Positions 26,850-36,019 of a stretch of DNA of 64,000 nt are shown here, piece after piece. How positions within the stretch are numbered: the stretch's first letter is position 1; every line of letters starts with the position of its first letter. The stretch comes from Sipunculus nudus (lineage: Eukaryota > Annelida > Sipuncula > Golfingiida > Sipunculidae): the NCBI GenBank assembly GCA_026874595.1, contig CM049316.1, forward strand, positions 7,082,339-7,146,338, written 5' to 3'. The position numbers were made by a program, and so were the translations under genes. The notes under the pieces are model-generated. The model had not been told where the DNA came from. It was given only the letters and a program-made list of their open reading frames with translations, and ran no database searches.

Positions 26850-29800
26850 TATATAATATACCTTTTATTGTCTGTGTGACACATTTCAAATATTTTTCAA
26901 TTAAGTATAAGATTTAAAAAAATAAGGTACATGTTAATTCTAAACCATTTTAGATATAAAAATATTCCATAGTTAACTCATAAATAAAAAAAAGCCTATA
27001 ATTCTATTTAGTCATATATTCCATTGGTAATATATATAAATACAATTTTCTGGATAGTGGGGGATAATTACATTGACAACCCCACCCCCTCCTTGCCAAA
27101 AAGTGGTTTGGGATATATACTCCTCACCCCCACCCACCCCTATATTGACACCCTGGCATAAGCATAAATTAAGATAAAAAAATAATAGTCCACAAAATGA
27201 AGTTAAAATTGTTATACACTAAGAAATAGTGAAAAATAAATTTAACAATTATTGAAGATTTCAGTATCTATGTAAGAGCTTAGTACCATTTCCAACTTAT
27301 TTACATTGACCAAAAAAATTAATAAGGATTATACACCAGTGATTACTTAGGGTCACATGATGGCACCATATGGACAGACCACAGATATTTCAAATGTAAT
27401 ATATATTTTATATGTAAAATATTGAAATGTAACTCAATCTCTGATGGGGTGGTTCTTAATGTGCTGGCTCCTCACACTCTGAGACTGTAGATCTCACCCT
27501 GAGGTTGAAGAAATACCTGGTTTAAATCCAGATTTTAAATATAAATTGTAATTCAACATGGTTTAGACAAGTTTTTGTAGTACACCGGCCATGAAATATG
27601 ACTCTCAGGCCCTTTTTTAATAACAGGATGTTTTTTTTTCAACAAAGAGGCAATCCATCTGCTTACAGATAATCCAGGAATTCCTTCACTCTTTCTGTTG
27701 AAAATCAGTGTAAAAAGGTGATTACACAGAATGTAGCTGACTTTTATAAACAGGGTAAATGCTGTGTAACATGACCAGTGAGTGCTGGAAGAGGCACTGT
27801 TTGTACTACCAGCAGGCTTGAGCTGCCAGATGGCCCTCATTAGTGGACAGTTCCGGAGTCAGTCTATTGTAAATGTCACAATTGGATCTTATGTGCATGT
27901 GTGTAGAATTTGCACAAGTTTTATTATTATTATAGGGTTGTTACATGTTTGCCTTCATTTATCCTTTTTTTATTCAATTAATCTAATTTTTATTCTACTA
28001 TATTCAGATTTTCATTCAAACATATGACCTGTTTTTTTTTGTAAGTGTGACCAGGACACCATGTGACACTGTATGGATATATTCTTGACGGAAGTTTTAT
28101 GTAAATGAAAAACAGGGTACCATACATCTTTAGAAGGGTAAATGGGAATGCAGATGTATAACTGATGATAGAAACTTTAAAATACAGACTATAATGTTTT
28201 TGCTCCTGTGTGATCTTGCCATGTGTGCAGTTTATATTTCAGATAAGGTTTGTCAGGTCAGAATTTTTAAAGTCTGAAAGAAAAAAAAATCATTTGAAAA
28301 CTTAGATTGCCTTTGAGAGTCCTTGCTGCATACTTGAGAAACAAATTCATCTTATATGCTTTGGGTCAGATTTTAAGTTGCTATTTCATCTCAGTATCAC
28401 ATGTCGTCTTGTCAGAGGAGCATTGTTATGTCTGAAAATTCTCTCACCACAGGGCATCAAGCAAGTGAGACCACAGTCTCCTACAGTTCCCCAGTCACCA
28501 GCTTTTTCGCTTCGAAGCCGGGCAAGAGAGTCCCAGAATAAGTCTGTGAGTCTGACATTATATTACTTCATGATATAATATCAAAACATTTAGATTCTGT
28601 GTAGACTTACATATCATTTAAGCACTGAACAGTGATACCTCTTATAATTTTTTTCAATCTGATTTTTTTCTTGTGTTTTATTAATGACTGAGCTCTTTGA
28701 TAAAGTTGTGGTAAGATGTAAATAATTTTGTTCTGTTCTTTGTAAAACTCTAGCAGTCTTAGAACTTAAAGCTCCAGAATGTATTCTGTACTTCCATTTA
28801 ACAGCAGAATGATCTTTTAGGATAATGGCCTCTCATACCTTATGTTTATCCACTGTGACATGGATCTTGTATGAATCTTTTTATTCTCATATCTTTATTG
28901 TTATCATTCACATAATAAAAATTAGCATTTTGTCTTCTGTTGAAAGAATGATGTATCAGTATGTAATTTAATTCACATTGTAATTTCACTCTTTTCATCT
29001 GATCTTTTTATCTAATAAATTTAATCTTTTTATCTTTTTTGCATCATTTATATATACTGACTTTTTCTCTGACCCCTCACCAGAAGGAGGAGGAACCTCC
29101 AAAGAAGACTACCTTTGCTCATCCAGTACCACATGTTGGCACGCCGTTCATTCCGCAACTAGACCACAAAGCGACGGTCCTCAAACCGTTTTCATTTGAA
29201 CAACGAGACAAAGTCAAGAAAGCCATGAAAGAGGAGAAAATAAAGATGGTGCTTGAAGAAGAGAAAAAAGTTAGTAAAGAAAATGAATTAGACTTGCCTT
29301 CATGTGTATAATTTACAGAATTAATCATTAAATATTAAGCTGTGTCATGTTTAGCAGTGAAAGTAAATCCCATTGCTTTATGTTTTAATCAGAAAAACCC
29401 AACATCATTTTTACTAATTTGATAATCAGGTGTGCATGTTATGTGCTACTTTACCAGGTGTGTAATAAGTTGTCAGTCATTCAGTGTTGAGGTGAATACC
29501 ATTTGCTGTGTCATTATAATTGAAAACTGCAACTTAGGTTAGTTTGTACCCACGCTATTGATGGAAATGTTAGGCTATGGAATAATGTCATACAACAAAG
29601 GGAATGCTCTATTGCTTCCGGTGTTACAAAGGAAACCAAAAACAATTCTTTTCCCCAGCTAGGAGATCTGTGCACAGGAGGTGTATGCCACGCCAGTCAT
29701 TGACTCGCCAGATATTGGGCAATATGTGTTATACAAAGGTACTAAATATACATCTTTTCATACAAGGAGATTTATGTATGCAGTGCCAATGAATGACTTG

Positions 29801-32800
29801 TCAGTTGTTGGTGCCATATTAGATTTATACATACATATGTACAGACAACACTGTTTTAGTAATAAATATCAATGTCTTGCAGCAACACGAGATGTTCCGA
29901 GCCCAGATGATGCCTGAACCAAGTCCAGATAAGTTGCCCAAGACAAAGAAGAAACCTGTAACCAAGCAACAGCCCTTCCAATTAGACACTGACATTCGTG
30001 GCTCTGTACGAGCAGCGCAGTGGGGAAAACAGGTGCTACTACAAAATTTTTCATATCTTTGCAATACATGACCATAAAGGAATGTTTCATAAGTTTTTCC
30101 ATGTCATGTGAGAATTAGAAATGAATTCATCATATTGTATTCATAATAACATTCAGAATAATTCATAATGATGAAATTTTATCTGTAAAAGGGCATCTTC
30201 TAGGGTGGAATACTCATGCCTCATGGAACAAATCTAGACATCATGACACTTGCATATTTATGCTGTATGATGTGCACAGATTTCAGCCTGAAAGTATACA
30301 TTAAACACTTCCAGGGTTTATGATCATTCAAAGCTTACTTGTGACCTTTTTGGGAGCCCTGTGCCAATAAGGCCCTTAATTTATGCTTTAGGTAATAAAA
30401 AAGTTCTAGAAATTTAGGTCTTTTTTTAAGGTGCAGTAATCGTGCAAAATCATTTTAAACTATAATAAACCTGATACACCATATATTGTATATCATATTG
30501 TGAGGGAAATATATTGCGATACATATATTGCGAGATAATGTATCAATACAGGCCTAATCGAATGAGATTTCACCAGATATTACTCAGTTGACAAAGGATA
30601 TATGGCATTAACTATTACTATTTCATCACTAATGTACTTGTACTGAATGCGTTTCTTTTATTTCTGTGCAGGTCCAGGATGAGCTGGAACAACAGAAGGA
30701 GGCTGTCAAATTCAAGGCTGGTCCGAACAAGGTCATCTACACGGAACCCTATGTTCCAAAGCGGCCACACCGTGTCCTAGAGGGTAAGGCTGCTCAGGCC
30801 TTGCAAAACTTAGGTGAAACTTTATTATTACCATAGCCCCTAGCTAAAAATGACCTGCCATTCACAGCATTTCAGCTATACCCTGCAGCTGATCAGCTGG
30901 ATGTTTGCCAGATTCTGCCGTTGACCATTTCAGTGTGTCATTTGAGAATACATTTGGCTACCTCGGTTTTGGTTTTCATTTATGCTTGCAGGTTTGTTAC
31001 CTGAACTTTGGTTGTTTTATATATAAGCAGATGTTCACACTAGTTTGACTCTGTAATTATCAGCTGAATGCTTCGGTTTTAGTCTGCAGTTAACCATGTG
31101 AATTTGTTACTAAAATTTGAAGTTAAAGGTAGTATCGAATAGGTGTGTTACTGAATTTGGAGTGCATTGCTTTGGTATTGGTTTGCAGTTGATTTCTTTG
31201 TTTGTAATCTGGAGTCCACTATGTAGATTTAAGTTAACAGTTGATTGTCTGGGTACTGGTGTACAGTTGATAACTGGTACTTTTATCTGGAGTTGCCCAT
31301 GTTGATTTGTTACTAACACTTGGGAGTGGATTGTTTTGGTTTTGGCTTGAAGTTAGTCACTTGGATTTTATTCTGAAGTTGACCCTGTGGATTTGTTTAT
31401 AAATTATACTGTTAATTGCAGGGGTATTGATCTGTTGTTGTTTACTTGGGTTTTCTCTAGGTTCAGCCTTGTCGATTTGTTCCTAAAAATTTGCAATAAA
31501 TAGCTTTGGCCTGACGTTATAAATTGGAGTTCTGGCCTGCAGTTTGTCACTTGTGTTTTGGTTTGCAGTTTTTTTTTTGTGTTTTGGTCTACAGTTTGTC
31601 ACTTGTGTTTTGGTCTGCAGTTTGTCACTTGGGTTTGGTCTGCAGTTTCCCACTTAGGTTTTGGTATAAACATGCTTTGATCACACAAGTTTTTCTTAAC
31701 ATAACAGTTGCGAACATACTTTACTGAACAATGCGGTAGACCTTTTTTGATCCCTTTAAGGTCTGTGAATTTAAAAACTGGCCTTATCTGTATCTTTTTT
31801 TGCAAGGAAATGGCCCCTTTCACAGCATATCATGTATGACAGAACAAGCTGTCAAATGCTGTAACTCAGGTTTTCACCAAGTGGAGCAAAAGAGGCTTTT
31901 CTTGTGAATTGAACAATGTCTGTAACACTAAGAAGATGAGGTAGATTCAGTTTCCTTTTAGCATCCCTGCTCTTTGGCTTTTAATTTTTGCTTTTTTATG
32001 CATGATTATTTGCAGCATTTTTCCGTTTGAATAACTCTTGTTGATTGTTTTGTTTCTTTGATTGTTTTCCAAGCTGCTTGTGACATGTTAAAAACATGAA
32101 TGGTTTCTTTTTACTATGAGAGAACTGATTCATTTTTTCCCCAGGCATGATGCAAAGCTCCTGACGTGTTACAGCTTTTTTTGTCATTCTTATGTAACAA
32201 TAGAAAAACACTTGATCTTTCACCTTGGCACTTAAAATCCTGGAAAATGTAAAGGTTTATTGCCATGTGATTCTTGATTATTATTTTCAATCTCTTCATT
32301 TGGGGGTCTTAGAATTAATGCATGCAGCCCTGCATTAGACTACAACTAAAACTGCATGACATCAGCTTTCACTTTCTACACCTGCTGCTTATTTTAGAGG
32401 GAAAATGTAACACCCTTTGCTTTACTTGTAGTTACTTACCACTACAGTCAGACACTACACTGATGTCTTGTGTACAAAAGCAGGGTTCTCACAAGGTGTT
32501 TAAAGGTCACAGCATGGCGCTCCAATTTTGCTCTGTGACACTTTAATGTCTCCATCTCTGAATTTTGAGAGCATCAAAATTAGCCAGATTAGCCCATGAT
32601 ATTCTATAATTAACTACTTAACACCATAAGGTCCCCCTCCCCTCCAACAGACACACACATACACACACCTGTCAAAATAAAAGAGACATAAAACTGTCTC
32701 AAGATCTTTAGGATAAAAATTGCCAGTACTGACAATGAGATATTATAATAATCACTGAAAAAATATTACAAAGGAACAGAATAATCTGCAAATTAAATCC

Positions 32801-33353
32801 TATTGGTCCACAGGTACCTGGTTTTACAAATGATATATGGAACTTGTTAGATATTCTGCCATATTAAAATATTCAATTTTGTAAGATTTAATTTTCAAGT
32901 ATGCAAGATCCACAGGGATGTCAAAGAAATACCCTTAATCTTCCAAACCCCACATCATTAAGTGACTAGTTTGAGGTTGTCAAAAGTTTCTTGTGAGCAC
33001 CCTGCTGAACTCCCGTATGTATATATGTATATAAATGTATATTGTTTTCTCTCTATACAGATATCAATGAATTTGAGTTATCAACTGAGAAAAGAGCCCG
33101 AGAGAGAGACAACTGGGAAGCGCAACGCAAACAAAAAGAGGCCGCCCGAGATGAAATGAATCGTCTGCGTGAGAAAGAGAATGCTGAGCGTGAAATGCAG
33201 GAGGTGCAACGGTTACGCTGTGAAGCCGTACATCAAGCCAACCCAATACGCCATTACAAACCAGTGGTAATTCACCAGAGCGAGAAACCCCCAACCGACG
33301 CAAGGACACCACGATTCTCTGAAAGGATTAAGCACCGCTCAGAATACAAGTAG
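14061..33353 (+). CDS. TPX2: TPX2 microtubule nucleation factor, 13 coding exons
   Basis: Spindle-assembly protein: binds and activates Aurora A at mitosis, nucleates microtubules around chromatin and is released from importin by Ran-GTP. Exons: 14061-14160, 16566-16691, 17054-17132, 20282-20389, 22302-22599, 23072-23243, 24384-24531, 25529-25742, 28453-28545, 29084-29269, 29883-30032, 30672-30783, 33061-33353; they join in phase to 2079 nt (692 aa plus stop; human TPX2 is 747 aa). Residues 7-18 (SYEFNAPQFYDF) match the Aurora A-binding segment. The middle has the EFHFATDKR, KTPDRFH, GFSFESQQR, FHARPLPKEILEKP and VPHVGTPFIPQ family motifs. The C-terminus has PFQLDTDIRG, KFKAGPN, FELSTEKRA, a charged coiled coil and HQANPIRHYK. 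Start chosen because this ATG precedes the Aurora-binding motif and follows the promoter. The family assignment is secure; exons 3 and 4 are the least conserved. Confidence 0.95.
14161..16565 (+). other. TPX2: TPX2 intron 1
   Basis: Donor GTGAGT, acceptor CTCCAG. Holds a short patch of ACCGGAACTGAC-type direct repeats near 14565-14630 and a repeat-element fragment at 15180-15418. Otherwise no feature seen. Confidence 0.85.
15180..15418. mobile_element. Fragment related to the 10688-11970 element
   Basis: Shares ordered words with the element upstream: TGTATATGCATAAACTGG-GAGACT, a TTCCACAAAA word, GATG-CGTCATTT-like sequence, CTGA-TCACTGGGTTCATGC, and the end ACGCATATAC...GGAAGCACACCTT. In the upstream copy about 1 kb of CGAA-rich DNA separates the last two blocks; here it is missing. 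This copy may therefore show the element before that insertion, or a deletion. Confidence 0.55.
16566..16691 (+). CDS. TPX2: TPX2 exon 2
   Basis: Encodes residues 34-75 plus one base, beginning FDHENGVPVVWDDGD after the split codon. Acidic and Ser-rich, probably disordered. Acceptor CTCCAG, donor GTAACA. Phase 1 on both sides. Confidence 0.9.
17054..17132 (+). CDS. TPX2: TPX2 exon 3
   Basis: Encodes KLKAGTKRPASVGCSSDK and following residues up to about 102. Basic and low in conservation, so called mainly from frame continuity. Acceptor ATATCAG, donor GTTAGT. Confidence 0.8.
17363..17977. mobile_element. Foldback element with 57-bp inverted ends
   Basis: Left end 17363-17419 and the reverse complement of 17921-17977 align without gaps at 48 of 57 positions; both begin CAGTCAATTTGT and end ATTCAC. 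The left arm continues with further CTGAAATTTTCAG, AAATTGACTG and AGGCATTT modules that are themselves palindromic or inverted copies of the end. No coding capacity. Insertion lies within TPX2 intron 3. Confidence 0.8.
18411..19260. repeat. 34-bp minisatellite, about 25 copies
   Basis: Head-to-tail copies of a unit beginning TTATCCACACGACCCACC and continuing TAACATGATATCTCAG. Copies differ mostly at the ACACGA/ACATGA position; one short copy lacks part of GATATC. The first units are partial. It lies in TPX2 intron 3. Confidence 0.97.
20145..20210 (-). repeat. Possible tRNA-derived SINE head, antisense
   Basis: On the minus strand, TGGCAGTTAACTG resembles a Pol III A box and GGTTCAAGCTC resembles a B box, about 45 nt apart, which is tRNA-like spacing. 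I did not fold a full cloverleaf and see no clear SINE tail. Confidence 0.3.
20282..20389 (+). CDS. TPX2: TPX2 exon 4, in-frame cassette candidate
   Basis: Encodes about 36 residues rich in Ser, Lys and Asp (KGSFRDTSEKKSVRDKSQD and on). Length 108 nt is a multiple of 3, with split codons AG/A before and AA/A after. The acceptor AAACGCAG is required, because the upstream CATCAG would put a stop in frame. Donor GTGAGA. Low conservation, so supported by frame and splice sites. Confidence 0.75.
20390..22301 (+). other. TPX2: TPX2 intron 4
   Basis: Mostly occupied by the 50-bp minisatellite at 20538-21887; the remainder is AT-rich and featureless. Donor GTGAGA, acceptor TTTTCAG. Confidence 0.85.
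20538..21887. repeat. 50-bp minisatellite, 27 copies, with 400-bp higher-order pattern
   Basis: Units start GCCTTGTGAGCAGGAGATAA and continue TTGATACAGTTATTAACAG and ATTTCTGTAAA. Spacing is a strict 50 bp. Two main variants exist, TAACAG...CTGTAAA and TACTAG...CTATATA. The run of variants beginning at 20838 is repeated from 21238, 400 bp (8 units) later, which points to multi-unit unequal exchange. Located in TPX2 intron 4. Confidence 0.97.
22302..22599 (+). CDS. TPX2: TPX2 exon 5
   Basis: Encodes about residues 139-237. The first half is a Lys/Met/Gln/Glu-rich helix (EEIEIEKMQKMQKETAKMRQ); the second half holds the TPX2 motif MEEFHFATDKRLK and ends FVASLRKHANRE. Acceptor TTTTCAG; donor GTCCGT is the weakest in the gene but is the only one keeping phase 0 with exon 6. 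Confidence 0.93.
22600..23071 (+). other. TPX2: TPX2 intron 5
   Basis: 472 bp, AT-rich; nothing notable seen. Confidence 0.85.
23072..23243 (+). CDS. TPX2: TPX2 exon 6
   Basis: Encodes residues 238-294 with VEPFQFHDTKHK and MAEQLNKFSSKTPDRFH. The latter corresponds to vertebrate LAQQIEDFHKRTPNRYH, a diagnostic TPX2 stretch. Acceptor CTTCAG, donor GTAGGT. Confidence 0.95.
23244..24383 (+). other. TPX2: TPX2 intron 6
   Basis: Contains a poly-G run at about 23756-23771 and a TA/CATA microsatellite at about 24091-24120. Otherwise no feature. Confidence 0.85.
24384..24531 (+). CDS. TPX2: TPX2 exon 7
   Basis: Encodes residues 295-343: APQTPLLTTKTRKRTTSV then an acidic end REEQEVEEMKK, aligning with vertebrate PQTPVLQTKHR and the EAEELEK segment. 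Acceptor CTGCAG, donor GTAAGC. Confidence 0.94.
24532..25528 (+). other. TPX2: TPX2 intron 7
   Basis: 997 bp without recognised features; the acceptor CCCAAG is preceded by a T-rich tract. Confidence 0.8.
25529..25742 (+). CDS. TPX2: TPX2 exon 8
   Basis: Encodes about residues 344-415: QFKAKPMNKKIFE, then PVGFSFESQQR and YQFHARPLPKEILEKPT. These match vertebrate FKARELDPRILE, EPIGFDLEIEKR and FEFHSRPCPTKILED in the same order. Donor GTAAGA. Confidence 0.96.
26805..26846. repeat. (AT)n microsatellite
   Basis: Uninterrupted dinucleotide tract in TPX2 intron 8, about 55 bp after a poly-G run. Confidence 0.95.
27444..27529 (+). repeat. Possible tRNA-derived SINE head
   Basis: TGGGGTGGTTCTTAATGTGC resembles a Pol III A-box region and GGTTTAAATCC (27519-27529) resembles a B box, with tRNA-like spacing. 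No body or tail identified, so this is tentative. Confidence 0.25.
28453..28545 (+). CDS. TPX2: TPX2 exon 9
   Basis: Encodes residues 416-446 (GIKQVRPQSPTVPQSPAFSL then RSRARESQNKS). TVPQSPAFSLRSR matches vertebrate TVPKSPAFALKNR. 93 nt, phase 0 on both sides. Confidence 0.96.
28546..29083 (+). other. TPX2: TPX2 intron 9
   Basis: 538 bp, T-rich toward the acceptor; nothing else seen. Confidence 0.85.
29084..29269 (+). CDS. TPX2: TPX2 exon 10
   Basis: Encodes residues 447-508. PVPHVGTPFIPQLDHKATV and PFSFEQRDKVKKAMKEEKIK match vertebrate PVPHYGVPFKPQIPEARTV and PFSFDSRDKERQLQKEKKIK. Phase 0 at both ends; donor GTTAGT. Confidence 0.97.
29270..29882 (+). other. TPX2: TPX2 intron 10
   Basis: 613 bp. 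Contains one possible 18-nt in-frame microexon (29663-29680), described in the findings. Acceptor CTTGCAG. Confidence 0.85.
29883..30032 (+). CDS. TPX2: TPX2 exon 11
   Basis: Encodes residues 509-558: MFRAQMMPEPS, then QPFQLDTDIRGSVRAAQWGK, which matches vertebrate EPFCLETDRRGALKAQTWK. Phase 0 at both ends, 150 nt. Confidence 0.96.
30033..30671 (+). other. TPX2: TPX2 intron 11
   Basis: 639 bp; no feature recognised. Confidence 0.85.
30672..30783 (+). CDS. TPX2: TPX2 exon 12
   Basis: Encodes residues 559-595: DELEQQKEAVKFKAGPN then VIYTEPYVPKRP. Corresponds to vertebrate EELRQQKEAACFKARPN and QEPFVPKK. Donor GTAAGG. Confidence 0.97.
30784..33060 (+). other. TPX2: TPX2 intron 12
   Basis: 2.3 kb. 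The part 31000-31665 is a decayed repeat based on words such as GTTTGCAGTT and TTTGGTCTGCAG. Elsewhere T-rich with no gene seen. Acceptor CTATACAG. Confidence 0.85.
31537..31665. repeat. 27-bp short tandem repeat
   Basis: About four to five copies of a unit TGCAGTTTGTCACTTGTGTT followed by TTGGTCT. More diverged copies extend upstream to about 31000. The open frame across it is a repeat artefact. Confidence 0.75.
33061..33353 (+). CDS. TPX2: TPX2 exon 13, C-terminal coiled coil and stop
   Basis: Encodes residues 596-692 and TAG. FELSTEKRARERDNWEAQR begins a long charged coiled coil, followed by AVHQANPIRHYKPV and PRFSERIKH. Vertebrate TPX2 ends with VHKANPIRKY and PKFSTRFHC, the region implicated in Eg5 binding. 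This copy runs a few residues past the usual end (RSEYK). Confidence 0.97.
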
Positions 33354-34310
33354 ACCTAACCACCTGCTCCTATCATTTTATCATTTTGTATGAAAGCATT
33401 TCACTTCATCATTTGATCATCATACACAACGTCGATGGTGCATTCTTTTTGGAAAAAGTCCACTTGTGAAATGAGCGTGAAGGGTCATCTGCCCAATAGG
33501 CAGACAATGATATAGACATGTACATTCTGACCCTTGTAATACAATTTTACAACTTAACAGGTATGTATAGTGACTGCACTTCCTCTCTAGGTGTAGATGT
33601 TTCGTATCAGAAAACTACATGGAAACATGAAATTATACTGCATTAGTGTTGGTTAAGGTGAGACCTGTCATTTGTATTATAATTTATATGGGGAATTGAC
33701 CAGCATGACTTATGTGGAAGGTTGTGTGTGCACTAGTGTTGTATATATACTGTGAGCTACTGGATCAGAATAGCTGTGTGAAATATGCTAAGAGGAAAGG
33801 GCCTAAATTTCCATTTAACTAAATGAATCATCAGTTTCAGCTGCACATGAGGAAAATCATTTTCTACAGAATAAATACACAAGTTCTGCTCAGGGTGTCA
33901 GGCCAACAATGAATTTTAAGCTCATCATCTGGCGACTAAGTTGAGGAAATCAGTTTCGTCAATGCACCATCAGATCCACAGAGAAAGTGTCAACTTATTG
34001 TCAGCGTGACATGGCAGTGGTTGTAATAGATCAAGGGAAGATTTTGTATTGTAGAGACAGTTTTCATGGGTAGATTCATAAAAGTCAGAAAGAACAGGAA
34101 AGCCAGGAGCATAGCAGAAGTCTGGCAACATGTACACGATAGGTTAGATAAAAAAATCTGATGGATCTGGTCTGTAAAACACCAGGCTTGCTTTATTTTA
34201 ACTGGTTGAGTTAGATGAGAGTGGTATAACTATAAGCAGTAACATTTACAGTTTACTGCATAGGTTATGTTTCATTAATCACATGATTGCAAATACAGAG
34301 TTTGAGAGCC

Positions 34311-34334
34311 CCCCCCCCCCCCCCCCCCCCCCCC
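34311..34334. repeat. Poly-C tract
   Basis: Uninterrupted C-run of more than 20 bases, just upstream of an element end, in the presumed TPX2 3'UTR. Confidence 0.95.
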
Positions 34335-35994
34335 GTCTCCTGATCACCCCAGTGTCACATCTTGAATCACAGTTGGTATTGTTTACAAATTTTAGCTATC
34401 TGTATGTATAAGATTCTGTGGAACATCTTGATTTCAAAATTTGATCTCACCATTTTTCATGTTCCATAATTAGCTCAGTCTGCTGGTATCAACTGAGCTA
34501 TAGTGTCAGATGCCCCTCATCCAGATGTGTGATTTCATCAGTAGTTGTTTTAATGGCACAGAAATTGTTTGCTCTTGTAAGAATGTATTCTGGGAAGATG
34601 AGAGCAAGAATGTATGCACATTGTGGTTTACTGATTAATTTGTTATCTTTGTTCTTATCACAGCTTATCAAATTTTTGTTTCAGCTCTAGGTTTTAACAA
34701 AGGTGTTAGGGCTGTGTATTGCAAAATTATAATGCACAGTCTGATCATGTTTCACAAACTAAGTATTCAATTTGATTGTAACCACATATTTTGTCAGTGA
34801 TACCTTTACCTTTTCCAGAACAGCCATTGTAGATCTGACATTTTATCCTTGTAAATTGTCCAACAGAATTCCTGCATAAGATAAAATATTAAGATGAATA
34901 TATACAACTTGTCATTAGTTTGCTTTACTTATTTGTAGATCAGCTGGGGTTGAGGCCCAGTACAATAGGCAGTTCCCAGGTATAGGTCCAGGTGCTTAAG
35001 AAATTTCCTGGATACAGTTGCCTGTACAGATAATTTTAGTTGAAATTTGGGGAGCAGGGCAAAATTTGTTGGCCTTAACATTTAATTATGAGCTAGTCTG
35101 TACAACTGTTACAGGAACATGCTTATAAAGGATTGAAAGAGGGCTGGTTTGGTCTCTTTTTTCAATTTTTTTATGTTGTATGATATTAATGCCAGTCATA
35201 AATGGGAATGATTAAATATAATTTTTTATAAATAATTTGTCATTATGTTGGTCACCTTCGTGCATGGGTCTGTAGTGCATGTTTTATTTATTAAACTTCC
35301 AAGTTAATGTCATTATCTATTCAGACTTAGGATCAGCCGTAACCACTAAGATCTACAAATATTTAAGAAAGGGGGACACTGTAGCAGGTTGTATCCTTTT
35401 GTGACAGCTCTTTCATCTAAAAAGGATTGTAAATGTGAAATTTTTGTAAAATGTAATTGTTTATCAGATTGTATAGCTGTTTCAACCTTTTGATTTAACA
35501 ATGGTGAAGTTAAGAACATACATGTACTTGAAGGAAGTAATTAAAACATTAAGTTTACCAAGTAAATGAAAGTTCACTGTTGGAATGTTTTTCTCTTTTA
35601 TGTGATATGTCAACCTCGTCTCTTTTTGACAATTTTTTATTTGTGTGAAATCAGATGTGTATAAATTGAATACAAGTGAAAGAAACAACAGAAATATATA
35701 ATAAATATAAATGTGCTGGGATTGTATTGTCTAATTTGTGAATTATTATATATGAACAGTATATGACCAGGTGTAATTAGTGTTTATGAAAACATGATTA
35801 CAAACACTTTTTGCACTTTGTTGCATTTTAACCATCCAGCTGTCCAAACTGACAATGTAAATAGACATTATACAAGGTTGGATTGCTGTCTTACTGAAAC
35901 AAGTTTCTCTCTGTACATACTTACCCACTAACTGGACTCTAATAGTTCATCTTTTATCATTATTGTAATACTCCACTAAAATATATATGTGAGT

Positions 35995-36000
35995 AATAAA
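35995..36000 (+). terminator. TPX2: Polyadenylation signal AATAAA
   Basis: AATAAA followed after about 25 nt by a T/GT-rich stretch (TTTATGTGTTTCATTG, then GTGAGTTGTGTGAATG), the normal arrangement of a cleavage and polyadenylation site. Likely distal site of TPX2. Confidence 0.5.
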
Positions 36001-36019
36001 GATTTTTTCATATCACATT

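Larger units (their letters stand above)
25743..28452 (+). other. TPX2: TPX2 intron 8
   Basis: 2.7 kb, AT-rich. Holds a G-run (about 26731-26750), an AT microsatellite (26805-26846) and a possible tRNA-like repeat (27444-27529). No other gene seen. Confidence 0.85.
33354..36015 (+). other. TPX2: TPX2 3'UTR, probable extent
   Basis: Non-coding stretch after the TAG, with no other gene before the strong poly(A) signal at 35995. An earlier signal AATAAA lies at 35700-35705, so shorter forms are possible. It includes a poly-C tract (34311-34334) and a fragment with the dispersed-element left end (TAGCTCAGTCTGCTGG at 34471, AACTGAGCTATAG at 34491). The end point is an inference. Confidence 0.5.

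Noticed and set aside
31117-31727. Open frames on both strands rich in CFG/GLQ and similar words
   Set aside because: They come from the decayed 27-bp repeat in TPX2 intron 12.
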